Part shown: positions 1-6,832 of the stretch, in pieces
How the letters are laid out: the number at the start of each line of letters is the position of its first letter
Numbering within the stretch: position 1 is the first letter of the stretch
Origin: Gammaproteobacteria bacterium
GTDB taxonomy: Bacteria; Pseudomonadota; Gammaproteobacteria; GCA-001735895
Reading direction: 5' to 3'
Assembly: GCA_029882955.1 (NCBI GenBank)
Contig: JAOUJX010000106.1
Coordinates: forward strand, 1 to 10,958
DNA length: 10,958 nucleotides
Notes under the pieces: model-generated
What the model was told of the DNA's origin: nothing
What the model saw: only the letters and a program-made list of their open reading frames with translations
Databases searched by the model: none
Position numbers and translations under genes: made by a program

Positions 1-60
1 AGTAGGAAAATAATGGCAGAGAGTGCGTTTTTCTTGTTCAAGTGGATTTGTTTGTTTTAA
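1..60 (+). CDS. Possible 3' end of a gene, or a 15-codon mini-ORF
   Basis: Frame 1 is open from the window edge to TAA at 58-60 (19 codons), and a strong terminator starts 3 bases later, as expected at a gene end. The other two + frames stop almost at once. Within it an ATG at 13-15, preceded by AGGA at 4-7, could alone start a 15-residue hydrophobic peptide (MAESAFFLFKWICLF). The sequence cannot decide between the tail of a longer gene and a tiny gene. No family is recognised. Confidence 0.3.
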   Translation, partial: SRKIMAESAFFLFKWICLF

Positions 61-62
61 GT

Positions 63-93
63 AAAAAGGCACGAAACTGGTTCGTGCCTTTTT
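63..93. terminator. Bidirectional intrinsic terminator
   Basis: There is a perfect 13-bp stem: AAAAAGGCACGAA (63-75), loop ACTGG (76-80), then TTCGTGCCTTTTT (81-93). The A-run on one side and the T-run on the other give a U-tract in both directions. It lies 3 bases past the stop of the + strand frame at 1-60 and 26 bases past the stop of the - strand lipoprotein gene, so it suits a convergent pair. Confidence 0.88.
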
Positions 94-119
94 GGGTTTT
101 GCCTATAACTTTGGTATTT

Positions 120-947
120 CTAGGTTATGGGACCAATATACACACCTGAACTGTGCGGCTGAAAGGTACCACTGCCATCATCTAGTTCAATATCGATCAA
201 ATTAGTACCGACTACTGTGACTCGAATTCGAGTACCACCAGCACCGGATATAATGAATTGCCCACCTGTGATGGTTAAAGCAAATTCATTGCCTGTCATT
301 GGCACTACCGTAGTAAACAAGAATCCACCGCCAGTAATACCCGATATGGAGAAGTTTATTGATTGGGAAAAATCACCACTAAAATCATTTCCACTGCCAT
401 TCATATCCATTGCGATAGTGAATTGTTCAGTATCAAAAGCGAAACTGAGGGTACCATCAGCATTCACTGTATAGTCACCTGCATTATTAAAGGTTGCGCT
501 GAAGCTGAAACTACCGTTAACAACAATACCGCCTAAATCACAGCTATTGAAACTCATCGATCCCGAAGCACTAGTGGCACCACTGTCCCCAGTGAACGTG
601 ATAGAACCGAAATCACAAGGTATCGTCTCCGTAACACCGGTAGCAATTGACCTTGCAGCCAAACGATCAGCAAAAATTTGATCCAGCGCTAAATTAATAG
701 CCCCCTGTATAGAAGGAGTTTCTCCCGACTTGAAAGCGAAGCCGGACGTTGCGGTTGCCATATCGACCTGAGCGAATCCCGCTCGCGCCATACTTTCAGC
801 ATTAGCCTCAGTCAAAGTAACCGCCCCAGCAGGAATAGACAGCCCACTGCCGCCACCGCCGCCACCGCCACCACAACCAGCCAGCACCAGCATGCCAGCA
901 CCAAGCAGCGATACAGCGGTTGATCTGAATTTTTTAAATTGGCCCAT
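120..947 (-). CDS. Putative lipoprotein with poly-Gly linker, unknown function
   Basis: This encodes a 275-residue protein. The N-terminus has a basic stretch (K5, K6, R8), a hydrophobic core (residues 11-22) and the lipobox L22-A-G-C25, so it is very likely cleaved and lipidated at Cys25. Eight glycines (26-33) follow at once, probably a flexible tether. From about residue 110 the sequence is rich in Gly, Ser, Thr and Phe in alternating patterns, suggesting a beta-sheet fold. C111 and C136 could form a disulfide. The start is ATG at 945-947 with AAGGAG at 955-960 on the - strand, 7 bases away. It lies in the same direction as the LysR gene upstream, 121 bases apart, but has its own possible promoter. 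No family is recognised; an outer-membrane or periplasmic surface role is inferred from the export signal only. Confidence 0.85.
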   Translation of the reverse strand: MGQFKKFRSTAVSLLGAGMLVLAGCGGGGGGGGSGLSIPAGAVTLTEANAESMARAGFAQVDMATATSGFAFKSGETPSIQGAINLALDQIFADRLAARSIATGVTETIPCDFGSITFTGDSGATSASGSMSFNSCDLGGIVVNGSFSFSATFNNAGDYTVNADGTLSFAFDTEQFTIAMDMNGSGNDFSGDFSQSINFSISGITGGGFLFTTVVPMTGNEFALTITGGQFIISGAGGTRIRVTVVGTNLIDIELDDGSGTFQPHSSGVYIGPIT

Positions 948-987
948 AACTTTTCTCCTTATATATTTTTAATGTTAGAACCTACAA

Positions 988-1020
988 AGTATAAAACCCT
1001 AAAATTACTAAGTCTATCAA
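988..1020 (-). promoter_or_regulatory. Possible promoter of the lipoprotein gene
   Basis: On the - strand TTGATA (1015-1020) is followed after 18 bases by TTTTAT (991-996). A better -10 match, TATACT (988-993), overlaps but would leave a 21-base spacer. The region is AT-rich and sits 41 or more bases upstream of the start codon. Neither box pair is convincing alone. Confidence 0.3.
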
Positions 1021-1068
1021 TCACCTACCCGCATTTACCAACATGAGAAATATTTACCCCCTCCAAAC

Positions 1069-1926
1069 CTACTTCCCCCCATAATGCATCCCAATAAACT
1101 CGGCTAGCTTTCGCGCCGCTGTCGAGGCCTTTTGGTCATTGTAATGCATGCCTAACTCTATCTGTTGCAGACGGCGCATGCGTTCGGCACTGCCCATGAT
1201 CACCATGCCTTCGCTTACGGTATTTTTTGCCAGTGCCGTCACTCCCAGTCCTGCCATGACGCCGGCGCGTATGCCACCGTAGTTCTGGCTGGTATAAACG
1301 ATATGCCAGGACCTGCCGAGATCGTCTAGAACCTCGATCATACGCTGCCGGTAAAGACAGCCCTGGGGTGCGACTATGAGTGGTAGCGGGTCGCGCAGGC
1401 TGGCTTCGGAATCCGGGCCGCAGACCCAGACGATTTCTTCATACCAGCTCTCTTTGTAATAATCTGTTTGCGTACCATCGTGTAATGCGAGTACGACGTC
1501 GAAAGCATCGCGTTTTAATTTTTCGAGTAAGTTTACCGATAGATCGCAGGTGACCTGCAATTGCACCTGTGGGTAGCTTTGAGAAAAGCGGCTTAACACT
1601 TCGGGAAAGTGTCGAGATGCGGCAAACTCGTTAGGGATGCCAAGATGCACCTTACCTTCGACACCGGGCTGCAACAGCTTCACTACCGCTTCGTCGTTTA
1701 ATGACAGTATTTTACGCGCATAATCGGCCAGCTGTTGACCCGAGTGGCTGAGCAATAACTCTCGGCTGCTTCTATCGTATAAGCGGGTTTGCAGCAGGTC
1801 TTCCAGACGCTTTATTTGCAGGCTGATGGCGGGCTGCGATCGACCCAGTTTATCGCCTGCGCGGGTGAAGCTACCCAGGTCGGCGATAGTGACGAATGTT
1901 CTCAACAGGTCGGTAGGTAAATTCAC
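1069..1926 (-). CDS. LysR-family transcriptional regulator, LrhA-like
   Basis: This is a 285-residue protein of normal LysR length. Residues 5-64 are the winged helix-turn-helix (LLRTFVTIADLGSF, then RSQPAISLQIKRLEDLL). The following helix (YARKILSLNDEA) closely recalls the LrhA/HexA branch more than GcvA. Residues from about 90 to 282 form the effector-binding domain. It is transcribed away from gcvP, the usual LysR arrangement, so control of gcvP and of itself is a fair inference; the effector is unknown. The start is GTG at 1924-1926: an in-frame TAA lies 18 bases upstream of it, with no ATG, GTG or TTG between, and the HTH begins four residues later. No Shine-Dalgarno sequence is visible. 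The stop is TAG at 1069-1071. Confidence 0.92.
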   Translation of the reverse strand: MNLPTDLLRTFVTIADLGSFTRAGDKLGRSQPAISLQIKRLEDLLQTRLYDRSSRELLLSHSGQQLADYARKILSLNDEAVVKLLQPGVEGKVHLGIPNEFAASRHFPEVLSRFSQSYPQVQLQVTCDLSVNLLEKLKRDAFDVVLALHDGTQTDYYKESWYEEIVWVCGPDSEASLRDPLPLIVAPQGCLYRQRMIEVLDDLGRSWHIVYTSQNYGGIRAGVMAGLGVTALAKNTVSEGMVIMGSAERMRRLQQIELGMHYNDQKASTAARKLAEFIGMHYGGK

Positions 1927-2046
1927 GATAAAATATTTATATAATTAATAGAATCATTACAACTATAAACCATAATAATAATGAATATTCGCTAAAATGT
2001 CGCTCCATCAGATGCCTTTTCCGCATTCAATCAGGAGCCCTGCGAC
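1927..2046. promoter_or_regulatory. Divergent LysR/gcvP control region
   Basis: This is a 120-bp, strongly AT-rich spacer. For the regulator (- strand), TTGTAA (1957-1962) and TATAAA (1936-1941) are spaced 15 bases and end 9 bases before the GTG start. For gcvP (+ strand), TAAAAT (1993-1998) is a fair -10 with no good -35, as often seen at activator-dependent promoters. An interrupted palindrome TAAT-N6-ATTA (1946-1959) overlaps the regulator's own promoter, and CATTA/TAATG (1955-1959/1979-1983) is a second one. These are possible LysR sites, but short AT-rich palindromes arise easily by chance. AGGAG at 2033-2037 is the gcvP ribosome binding site, 9 bases from its ATG. No glycine riboswitch pattern was seen. 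Confidence 0.45.
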
Positions 2047-4932
2047 ATGCAAAATCTCGATCCAAAGCTATCCGAACTCGACATCACTACTGACTTTATT
2101 CAGCGACATATCGGTCCCGGCTCGGTTGACGAACCGGCGATGCTGGAAGAGCTGGGTTTGAGTAGCCTGGAGGAACTTCTCGATCAGGTAGTACCCGAGA
2201 CAATCCGACGCAGAAAGCCACTGGCGGTTAAGGCCAGCAGCACCGAGCGCCAGGTACTGGATCGTTTATACGAAATATCTACCCGCAACTCACTGTATAA
2301 ATCATTCATTGGCATGGGCTATCACAATACCCAGACCCCTGCTGTCATCGAACGCAATCTATTACGTAACCCGGCATGGTATACCGCTTACACGCCTTAT
2401 CAGGCAGAGATTTCACAGGGACGCCTGCAGGCCCTGCTCAATTTTCAGACCATGGTGAGCGATTTGACCGGCATGGAAATCGCCAACGCCTCCATGCTCG
2501 ACGAAGCGACTTCGGCGGCCGAGGCTATGACGCTGTGTCAGCGCATGGCGAAAAGTAAGAGCAATACCTTTTTTATTGCCGACACCTGTCATCCGCAAAC
2601 CATTGTGGTAACTAAAAACCGAGCCGAGCACATGGATATAAACGTCGTGGTTGGCGACCCTTTCACCGATCTGGCCGATCTCGATGTGTTTGGCATTTTG
2701 CTGCAATACCCCTGCTCTACCGGTGAAATTTATGATTATCGCGAACTGGTAGCACAAACCCACGACAAAAAGGCACTGGTAGCCGTTGCCGCCGATTTGC
2801 TCAGCCTGACCTTACTAACACCACCCGGTGAATTCGACGCCGACGTCGTGGTCGGCACTTCTCAGCGATTTGGCGTGCCTTTAGGTTACGGTGGTCCGCA
2901 CGCGGCCTATATGGCAACGCGTGAAGCGTTCAAACGATCCATGCCGGGCCGGCTGATCGGAGTCTCGGTCGATACCCGCGGAGAACCGGCAATGCGGCTG
3001 GCATTACAAACCCGCGAACAACATATCAGACGCGAGAAGGCGACCAGCAACATCTGCACTGCTCAGGCCCTGCTCGCGGTTATGGCCAGCATGTACGCGG
3101 TCTATCACGGCCCGGATGAAATCAAACGCATTGCCCAACGCATCCACCGCCTCACCGTTTTACTGGCTGAGGGCCTACGCGAATTAGGTCATGATGTGCC
3201 GACGCTGCATTTTTTCGACACCATCACGGTTAACACCGGCAATGCCACCGAATTTATCATGGCCGCTGCGCGCGCCGAAAAGATCAACCTTCGCCAGGTC
3301 AACGGCAGCCGGGTTGGTATTTCTCTCGACGAAATTGCAACTCGAGAAGATGTCGAAACTCTGTTTAATATTTTCACTCATGATTATGGTGACAAGGTCA
3401 CGCTGGATGACCTCGACGCCAGTACTTCTTCTGCGCTCCACCCCGACTTAATCCGCAGCAGCGATATCCTGGTGCATCCGGTATTCCGTCAATACCACTC
3501 AGAGACAGATTTAATGCGCTATATGCGTAAACTGGCGGACAAGGATCTGGCGCTCGACCGCAGTATGATTCCACTGGGCTCCTGCACCATGAAACTCAAT
3601 GCGGCGACACAGCTGATTCCGGTCACCTGGCCCGGCTTTGGTCGCATACATCCCTTCGTGCCACTGGACCAGGCGCAGGGCTACCGCCAGTTATTCATCG
3701 AACTCGAGCAGATGCTCTGCGCCTGCACCGGCTACGATGCGATTTCACTGCAACCGAACTCAGGCGCACAGGGTGAATACGCTGGCCTGCTAACGATTAA
3801 GGCTTACCATCAAAGCCGGGGTGAGGGGCATCGTAATATTTGCCTGATACCGGCTTCGGCGCATGGCACCAACCCGGCCTCAGCACAGATGGCGGGCATG
3901 AAAGTCGTCGTGGTCGCGGTGGCAAAAACGGGCAATATCGACATGGATGACCTTAAGGCCAAAGCCGAGAAGCACAGCGAAAACCTGGCTGCGATTATGA
4001 TTACCTATCCATCGACTCACGGTGTCTTTGAAGACGATGTCACCGAAGTCTGCAGCCTGATTCACGATCACGGCGGGCAGGTATATATCGATGGCGCGAA
4101 TATGAATGCCATGGTTGGAGTCTGCGCACCGGGTAAATTTGGTGGCGATGTTTCTCACCTGAATTTACACAAAACCTTTAGTATCCCGCATGGTGGTGGT
4201 GGCCCCGGCGTCGGCCCCATCGGCGTGCGTGCACACCTCAAACCGTTTTTACCGTCAACTACTTTAGACAATCACCACGGCCACACACCACCCGTCGCTG
4301 CCGCACCTTATGGGAGTGCGGGCATTTTGCCAATCAGCTGGGCCTATGTTGCATTGCTCGGGCGAGAGGGGTTGCCCAAAGCCACTTCAATCGCGATTTT
4401 AAACGCCAACTATATTGCCCACCGCTTAAACCCGCATTTCCCTGTGCTCTATACAGGTAGCAATGGCTATGTTGCGCACGAATGTATTATCGATACCCGC
4501 ATCATCAAGCAAACCAGCGGCATCACTGTCGATGATATCGCTAAACGCCTGATTGACTACGGGTTCCACGCACCAACTATGTCATTTCCGGTGCCGGGTA
4601 CACTGATGATCGAGCCGACCGAAAGCGAATCGAAGGAAGAAATCGATCGTTTCTGCGACGCCATGATTTCGATACGTAAAGAAATAAAGGCAATTGAAGA
4701 CGGTGAAATGGATCGTGAAGACAACCCGTTAAAAAATGCTCCACACACTGTCGATATGGTCTGTGCCGACGAATGGAACCACGCCTATAGTCGCGAGCAG
4801 GCCGCCTATCCGCTGTCATCGTTACGCGATTACAAATACTGGTCGCCAGTCGGCCGCGTCGATAATGTTTACGGCGACACGCATTTGATCTGCTCCTGTC
4901 CGCCGTTGTCGAGTTATGAAGAAGACTCGTGA
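2047..4932 (+). CDS. gcvP: Glycine dehydrogenase (decarboxylating), P-protein
   Basis: This is a 961-residue homodimer-type P-protein of the glycine cleavage system, close to the usual length of about 950-960. It uses pyridoxal phosphate to decarboxylate glycine and passes the aminomethyl group to the lipoyl arm of GcvH in the cytoplasm. The N-terminal half carries FIQRHIGPG near residue 17, GMGYHNTQTP, and FGVPLGYGGPHAA. The C-terminal half carries DRSMIPLGSCTMKLN, the HGTNPASAQMAGM stretch and NLHKTFSIPHGGGGPG, in which K709 is the expected PLP lysine. Both halves are fused in one chain, unlike the split GcvPA/GcvPB form. The ATG at 2047 has AGGAG 9 bases upstream. GcvT, GcvH and GlyA are not in the window, so the gene stands apart from its partners; the divergent LysR gene is a candidate regulator. 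Confidence 0.98.
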   Translation: MQNLDPKLSELDITTDFIQRHIGPGSVDEPAMLEELGLSSLEELLDQVVPETIRRRKPLAVKASSTERQVLDRLYEISTRNSLYKSFIGMGYHNTQTPAVIERNLLRNPAWYTAYTPYQAEISQGRLQALLNFQTMVSDLTGMEIANASMLDEATSAAEAMTLCQRMAKSKSNTFFIADTCHPQTIVVTKNRAEHMDINVVVGDPFTDLADLDVFGILLQYPCSTGEIYDYRELVAQTHDKKALVAVAADLLSLTLLTPPGEFDADVVVGTSQRFGVPLGYGGPHAAYMATREAFKRSMPGRLIGVSVDTRGEPAMRLALQTREQHIRREKATSNICTAQALLAVMASMYAVYHGPDEIKRIAQRIHRLTVLLAEGLRELGHDVPTLHFFDTITVNTGNATEFIMAAARAEKINLRQVNGSRVGISLDEIATREDVETLFNIFTHDYGDKVTLDDLDASTSSALHPDLIRSSDILVHPVFRQYHSETDLMRYMRKLADKDLALDRSMIPLGSCTMKLNAATQLIPVTWPGFGRIHPFVPLDQAQGYRQLFIELEQMLCACTGYDAISLQPNSGAQGEYAGLLTIKAYHQSRGEGHRNICLIPASAHGTNPASAQMAGMKVVVVAVAKTGNIDMDDLKAKAEKHSENLAAIMITYPSTHGVFEDDVTEVCSLIHDHGGQVYIDGANMNAMVGVCAPGKFGGDVSHLNLHKTFSIPHGGGGPGVGPIGVRAHLKPFLPSTTLDNHHGHTPPVAAAPYGSAGILPISWAYVALLGREGLPKATSIAILNANYIAHRLNPHFPVLYTGSNGYVAHECIIDTRIIKQTSGITVDDIAKRLIDYGFHAPTMSFPVPGTLMIEPTESESKEEIDRFCDAMISIRKEIKAIEDGEMDREDNPLKNAPHTVDMVCADEWNHAYSREQAAYPLSSLRDYKYWSPVGRVDNVYGDTHLICSCPPLSSYEEDS

Positions 4933-4943
4933 GAACATGCTGA

Positions 4944-4967
4944 GCGGGTTAGGCTTTTCTAGCCCGC
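4944..4967. terminator. Hairpin between convergent genes, possible terminator
   Basis: GCGGGTTAG (4944-4952) pairs with CTAGCCCGC (4959-4967) across a 6-base loop, 9 bp with one G-U pair, 11 bases after the gcvP stop. No U-tract follows in either direction, so termination may be weak or may need Rho. CGGGTTA (4945-4951) can instead pair with TAACCCG (4984-4990), and GGTTATAACC (4979-4988) is a palindrome. Confidence 0.5.
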
Positions 4968-5004
4968 CCAGCGGTACTGGTTATAACCCGTTAGTGAGTT
5001 AATC

Positions 5005-6516
5005 CTATGGACGATAGCTCACCAGAACAGTCACACTGCCATTGACCGGATCGTTACTGGGTATGTCGAAACTATCCGTTACCAGATCGCTCCCCGGGTT
5101 GGAGTCACTACCACCTCCGCAAGAGTTAAGAGAAGCGATTGAAACAACCATCACAATTAGCAACAGGTATTTTTTACGGCGGATAAATAGACCCGTCGTT
5201 AGCAAAGTACCAATTAGCATAAATCCATATTGAGTTTCTCTGAGTGTCACCCAGTAAGCATTATTCGATTTACTCCAACCAGCGAGATCGCCAACGTAGC
5301 TGATCGTCAAACTACAACTGGCTGAGGGGTTTATAGAAAGACCGGTGCAAGCAGAAGAATCAAGACTAAAAGGATACTCCAGCGGATTAGCGAGTGCTAT
5401 ATCACCGAGTAACAGGTTGTCTCCCCCGGTATTTCTGATAGTAACAGTCGTACTGGTTACCGTATTCGACAAAACAACATTGGTGGAGGGTACCTCTATA
5501 ACCGGGGCATAGGTACTATCTCCATCAAGAATGATCTGTGTAGGAAGCGGGCTATCATGTGAGAAATCCAGGGTAGCAGTTCGATAACCCATAGCAGAAG
5601 GTGAAAAATCCATACCCACATCGCAGCTATTACCAGGGGCTAGCACAAGCGAAGTCGAGCCACAGAAGTTGCCACTCGCACCAAGGTTTAACGAGAAGTC
5701 ACTGAAGTTAGTACCACCGATCAGAATATCGGTAATATTGAGATCGAACAGTCCGCTATTGGTCAGTGTGAGAGTAGTGCCTTTAGTGCTACCAACTAAT
5801 TCATTACCGAAATTTACTGTACCTGCACTATAAAAGTCGCCCGATATGGTTAGGAAAGGAGCATCAACGCAAGCCGATACCGAGATAGAACCTGCGCTAT
5901 AAGACCATGTTCCACTCGGACAGGACGTCGCGGCGATAGCGCCTGTCGTATCGACATACTTACCCGCAGGCGCGAGGTCACAGGAAGATTGCCCGGATAA
6001 CGCTTGAAATGTTCCGACGGCACACGGGATAGCGCTGGTGGCTCCCGTAACGTCCACATAAGAACCCGCTGGGGCATCTATGCACGAGCCCTGGCCTGAT
6101 AAATTCTGGAAGGTTCCAACCGCGCAGGACGTCGCAGCGATAGCGCCTGTCGTATCCACATACTTACCCGCAGGCGCGAGGTCACAGGAGGTCTGTCCCG
6201 ACAATGCCTGGAAGGTGCCAACATCGCACGGAGTCGATGCTATAGATCCCGTAAAAGCAACGAAAGATCCGGGGGGAGATACGAGACAGGAAGCTTGACC
6301 GGAGAGTGGCTGATAGAAACCTGCAGCACACTCATATGTCGCGTCATCACCTGGGCAATAAGAGCCTGGTATGCATGTTTCACAAGTGCCAGTAGCATCA
6401 AATTCCCCTGCCACGCACGCGGCCGCGTTAGCTTCTGATATACCCGTCAGCAACCAAAATGTACATATTAATAATCCCGCACATAGGTTGTAACAAACCT
6501 GCTGCCTGATGCTCAT
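5005..6516 (-). CDS. Secreted Cys-repeat / ASH-domain protein with interrupted C-terminal domain
   Basis: This encodes a 503-residue protein. It has a signal peptide (hydrophobic residues 11-27, likely cut after A-N-A31). Residues 34-62 are Cys-rich. Four 34-residue repeats of the form C-x2-G-[TF]-[FY]-Q-x-L-S-G-Q-x-S-C follow (63-96, 97-130, 131-164, 165-198), recalling GCC2/GCC3-type ephrin-receptor-like modules, then a degenerate fifth at 199-216. An ASH/choice-of-anchor D type domain spans about 219-335 and a second begins near 338. The second is broken at about 409-478 by a stretch with hydrophobic segments 430-445 and 450-462 separated by RRKK, ending in L-N-S-C466-GGG, before the typical domain end SFDIPSNDP (residues 483-491). 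The start is ATG 6514-6516 with GAGGG (6524-6528) 7 bases upstream. It runs against both neighbours. A surface role, perhaps adhesion or protein contact, is inferred from domains only. Confidence 0.85.
   Translation of the reverse strand: MSIRQQVCYNLCAGLLICTFWLLTGISEANAAACVAGEFDATGTCETCIPGSYCPGDDATYECAAGFYQPLSGQASCLVSPPGSFVAFTGSIASTPCDVGTFQALSGQTSCDLAPAGKYVDTTGAIAATSCAVGTFQNLSGQGSCIDAPAGSYVDVTGATSAIPCAVGTFQALSGQSSCDLAPAGKYVDTTGAIAATSCPSGTWSYSAGSISVSACVDAPFLTISGDFYSAGTVNFGNELVGSTKGTTLTLTNSGLFDLNITDILIGGTNFSDFSLNLGASGNFCGSTSLVLAPGNSCDVGMDFSPSAMGYRTATLDFSHDSPLPTQIILDGDSTYAPVIEVPSTNVVLSNTVTSTTVTIRNTGGDNLLLGDIALANPLEYPFSLDSSACTGLSINPSASCSLTISYVGDLAGWSKSNNAYWVTLRETQYGFMLIGTLLTTGLFIRRKKYLLLIVMVVSIASLNSCGGGSDSNPGSDLVTDSFDIPSNDPVNGSVTVLVSYRP
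5084..5291. mobile_element. Candidate MITE-like in-frame insertion inside the ASH protein gene
   Basis: A perfect 9-bp inverted repeat, GGTTGGAGT (5097-5105) and ACTCCAACC (5272-5280), bounds 184 bp. Just outside lie direct copies of AGATCGC (5084-5090 and 5285-5291), 201 bp apart, exactly 67 codons. On the coding strand the flanking protein halves join to a regular ASH ending (ISYVGDL then VTDSFDIPSNDP) if the stretch between the direct repeats is removed. The interior is more AT-rich than the repeat region upstream in the gene and encodes two hydrophobic segments and a lipobox-like Cys. No transposase is encoded. The direct repeats do not abut the inverted repeats (6- and 4-base gaps), so exact ends are uncertain. 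It could instead be a native variant of the protein's C-terminus. Confidence 0.45.
5923..6330 (-). repeat. Four tandem 102-bp units coding 34-residue Cys repeats
   Basis: The units occupy 6229-6330, 6127-6228, 6025-6126 and 5923-6024 in coding order. Units two and four are the closest pair: 5921-5985 and 6125-6189 differ at only 2 of 65 positions, 204 bp apart. This points to a fairly recent duplication of a two-unit block. Each unit codes two Cys, 14 residues apart (C1 and C15). Confidence 0.9.
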
Positions 6517-6621
6517 AGCCCTTCCCTCTAAATTTATATTTACGTCTATTATTTTCCAACCCTAGGAATGTACCGCATGCCACGGACGAGTTGAATAGAT
6601 CTCTGCAGTTTTTGCTTTACC

Positions 6622-6658
6622 TAAATATAAATTCGTGAGGAGTCTCACACTATATTTA
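6622..6658. repeat. Two-stem inverted repeat upstream of the deaminase operon
   Basis: The outer 8-bp stem TAAATATA/TATATTTA and the inner 5-bp stem GTGAG/CTCAC are separated by an asymmetric bulge (5 and 2 bases), with a 4-base loop. It has no T-run typical of a terminator and lies 174 bases before the deaminase start. It could be an operator or an RNA leader element. Confidence 0.4.
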
Positions 6659-6823
6659 AATATTCTGCTCCTCTGGGAAATATGTTTTCCTCTTTGAAAC
6701 TAAAGAAGTTAAATCCCTGACTCCCAGACATTTTCGCAACCAGGCATTTTCAGTTCGTTTTCAGATTACTCCCTATTAAAGTTTGATACTATGCTGGTCG
6801 CTTCAATCTCTCCAGTAGGTTCC

Positions 6824-6827
6824 AGGA
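6824..6827 (+). promoter_or_regulatory. Ribosome binding site that sets the serine deaminase start
   Basis: AGGA, 5 bases before ATG 6833, supports that start. The upstream in-frame ATG at 6791 has no such site and would add 14 residues (MLVASISPVGSRKN) not expected in this family. Confidence 0.75.
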
Positions 6828-6832
6828 AAAAC

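Larger units (their letters stand above)
6517..6832. promoter_or_regulatory. 316-base divergent gap with inverted repeats, no gene seen
   Basis: This gap must hold the promoters of the - strand ASH gene and of the + strand serine deaminase operon. AATTTATATTTA (6531-6542) recurs inverted as TAAATATAAATT (6622-6633). A two-part hairpin is formed by TAAATATA (6622-6629) with TATATTTA (6651-6658) and GTGAG (6635-6639) with CTCAC (6644-6648), loop GAGT. GAGGAG (6637-6642) could instead pair with CTCCTC (6668-6673). On the - strand, TTGGAA and TATAAA, 15 bases apart, end close to the ASH gene's ribosome binding site. No clear + strand promoter was found; TACTAT lies at 6787-6792 without a -35. No convincing ORF is present; a frame from ATG 6791 simply extends the deaminase. 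Confidence 0.5.

Noticed and set aside
217..474. 85-codon open frame on the + strand
   Set aside because: It lies fully inside the lipoprotein gene on the other strand, has low-complexity composition, no ribosome binding site and no recognisable domain.
1927..2046. Glycine riboswitch before gcvP
   Set aside because: The spacer is AT-rich, lacks the conserved GGAGAG-type cores and paired stems, and is shorter than a usual tandem aptamer.
5154..5219. Direct repeat CAATTAGCA (5154-5162, 5211-5219)
   Set aside because: It is only 9 AT-rich bases in the sequence coding for hydrophobic Leu-Ile codons, and is likely to be chance.
6791..6832. Upstream ATG start for the serine deaminase
   Set aside because: It has no ribosome binding site and would add 14 residues before the conserved start AISVFDLF. 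ATG 6833 with AGGA is better.
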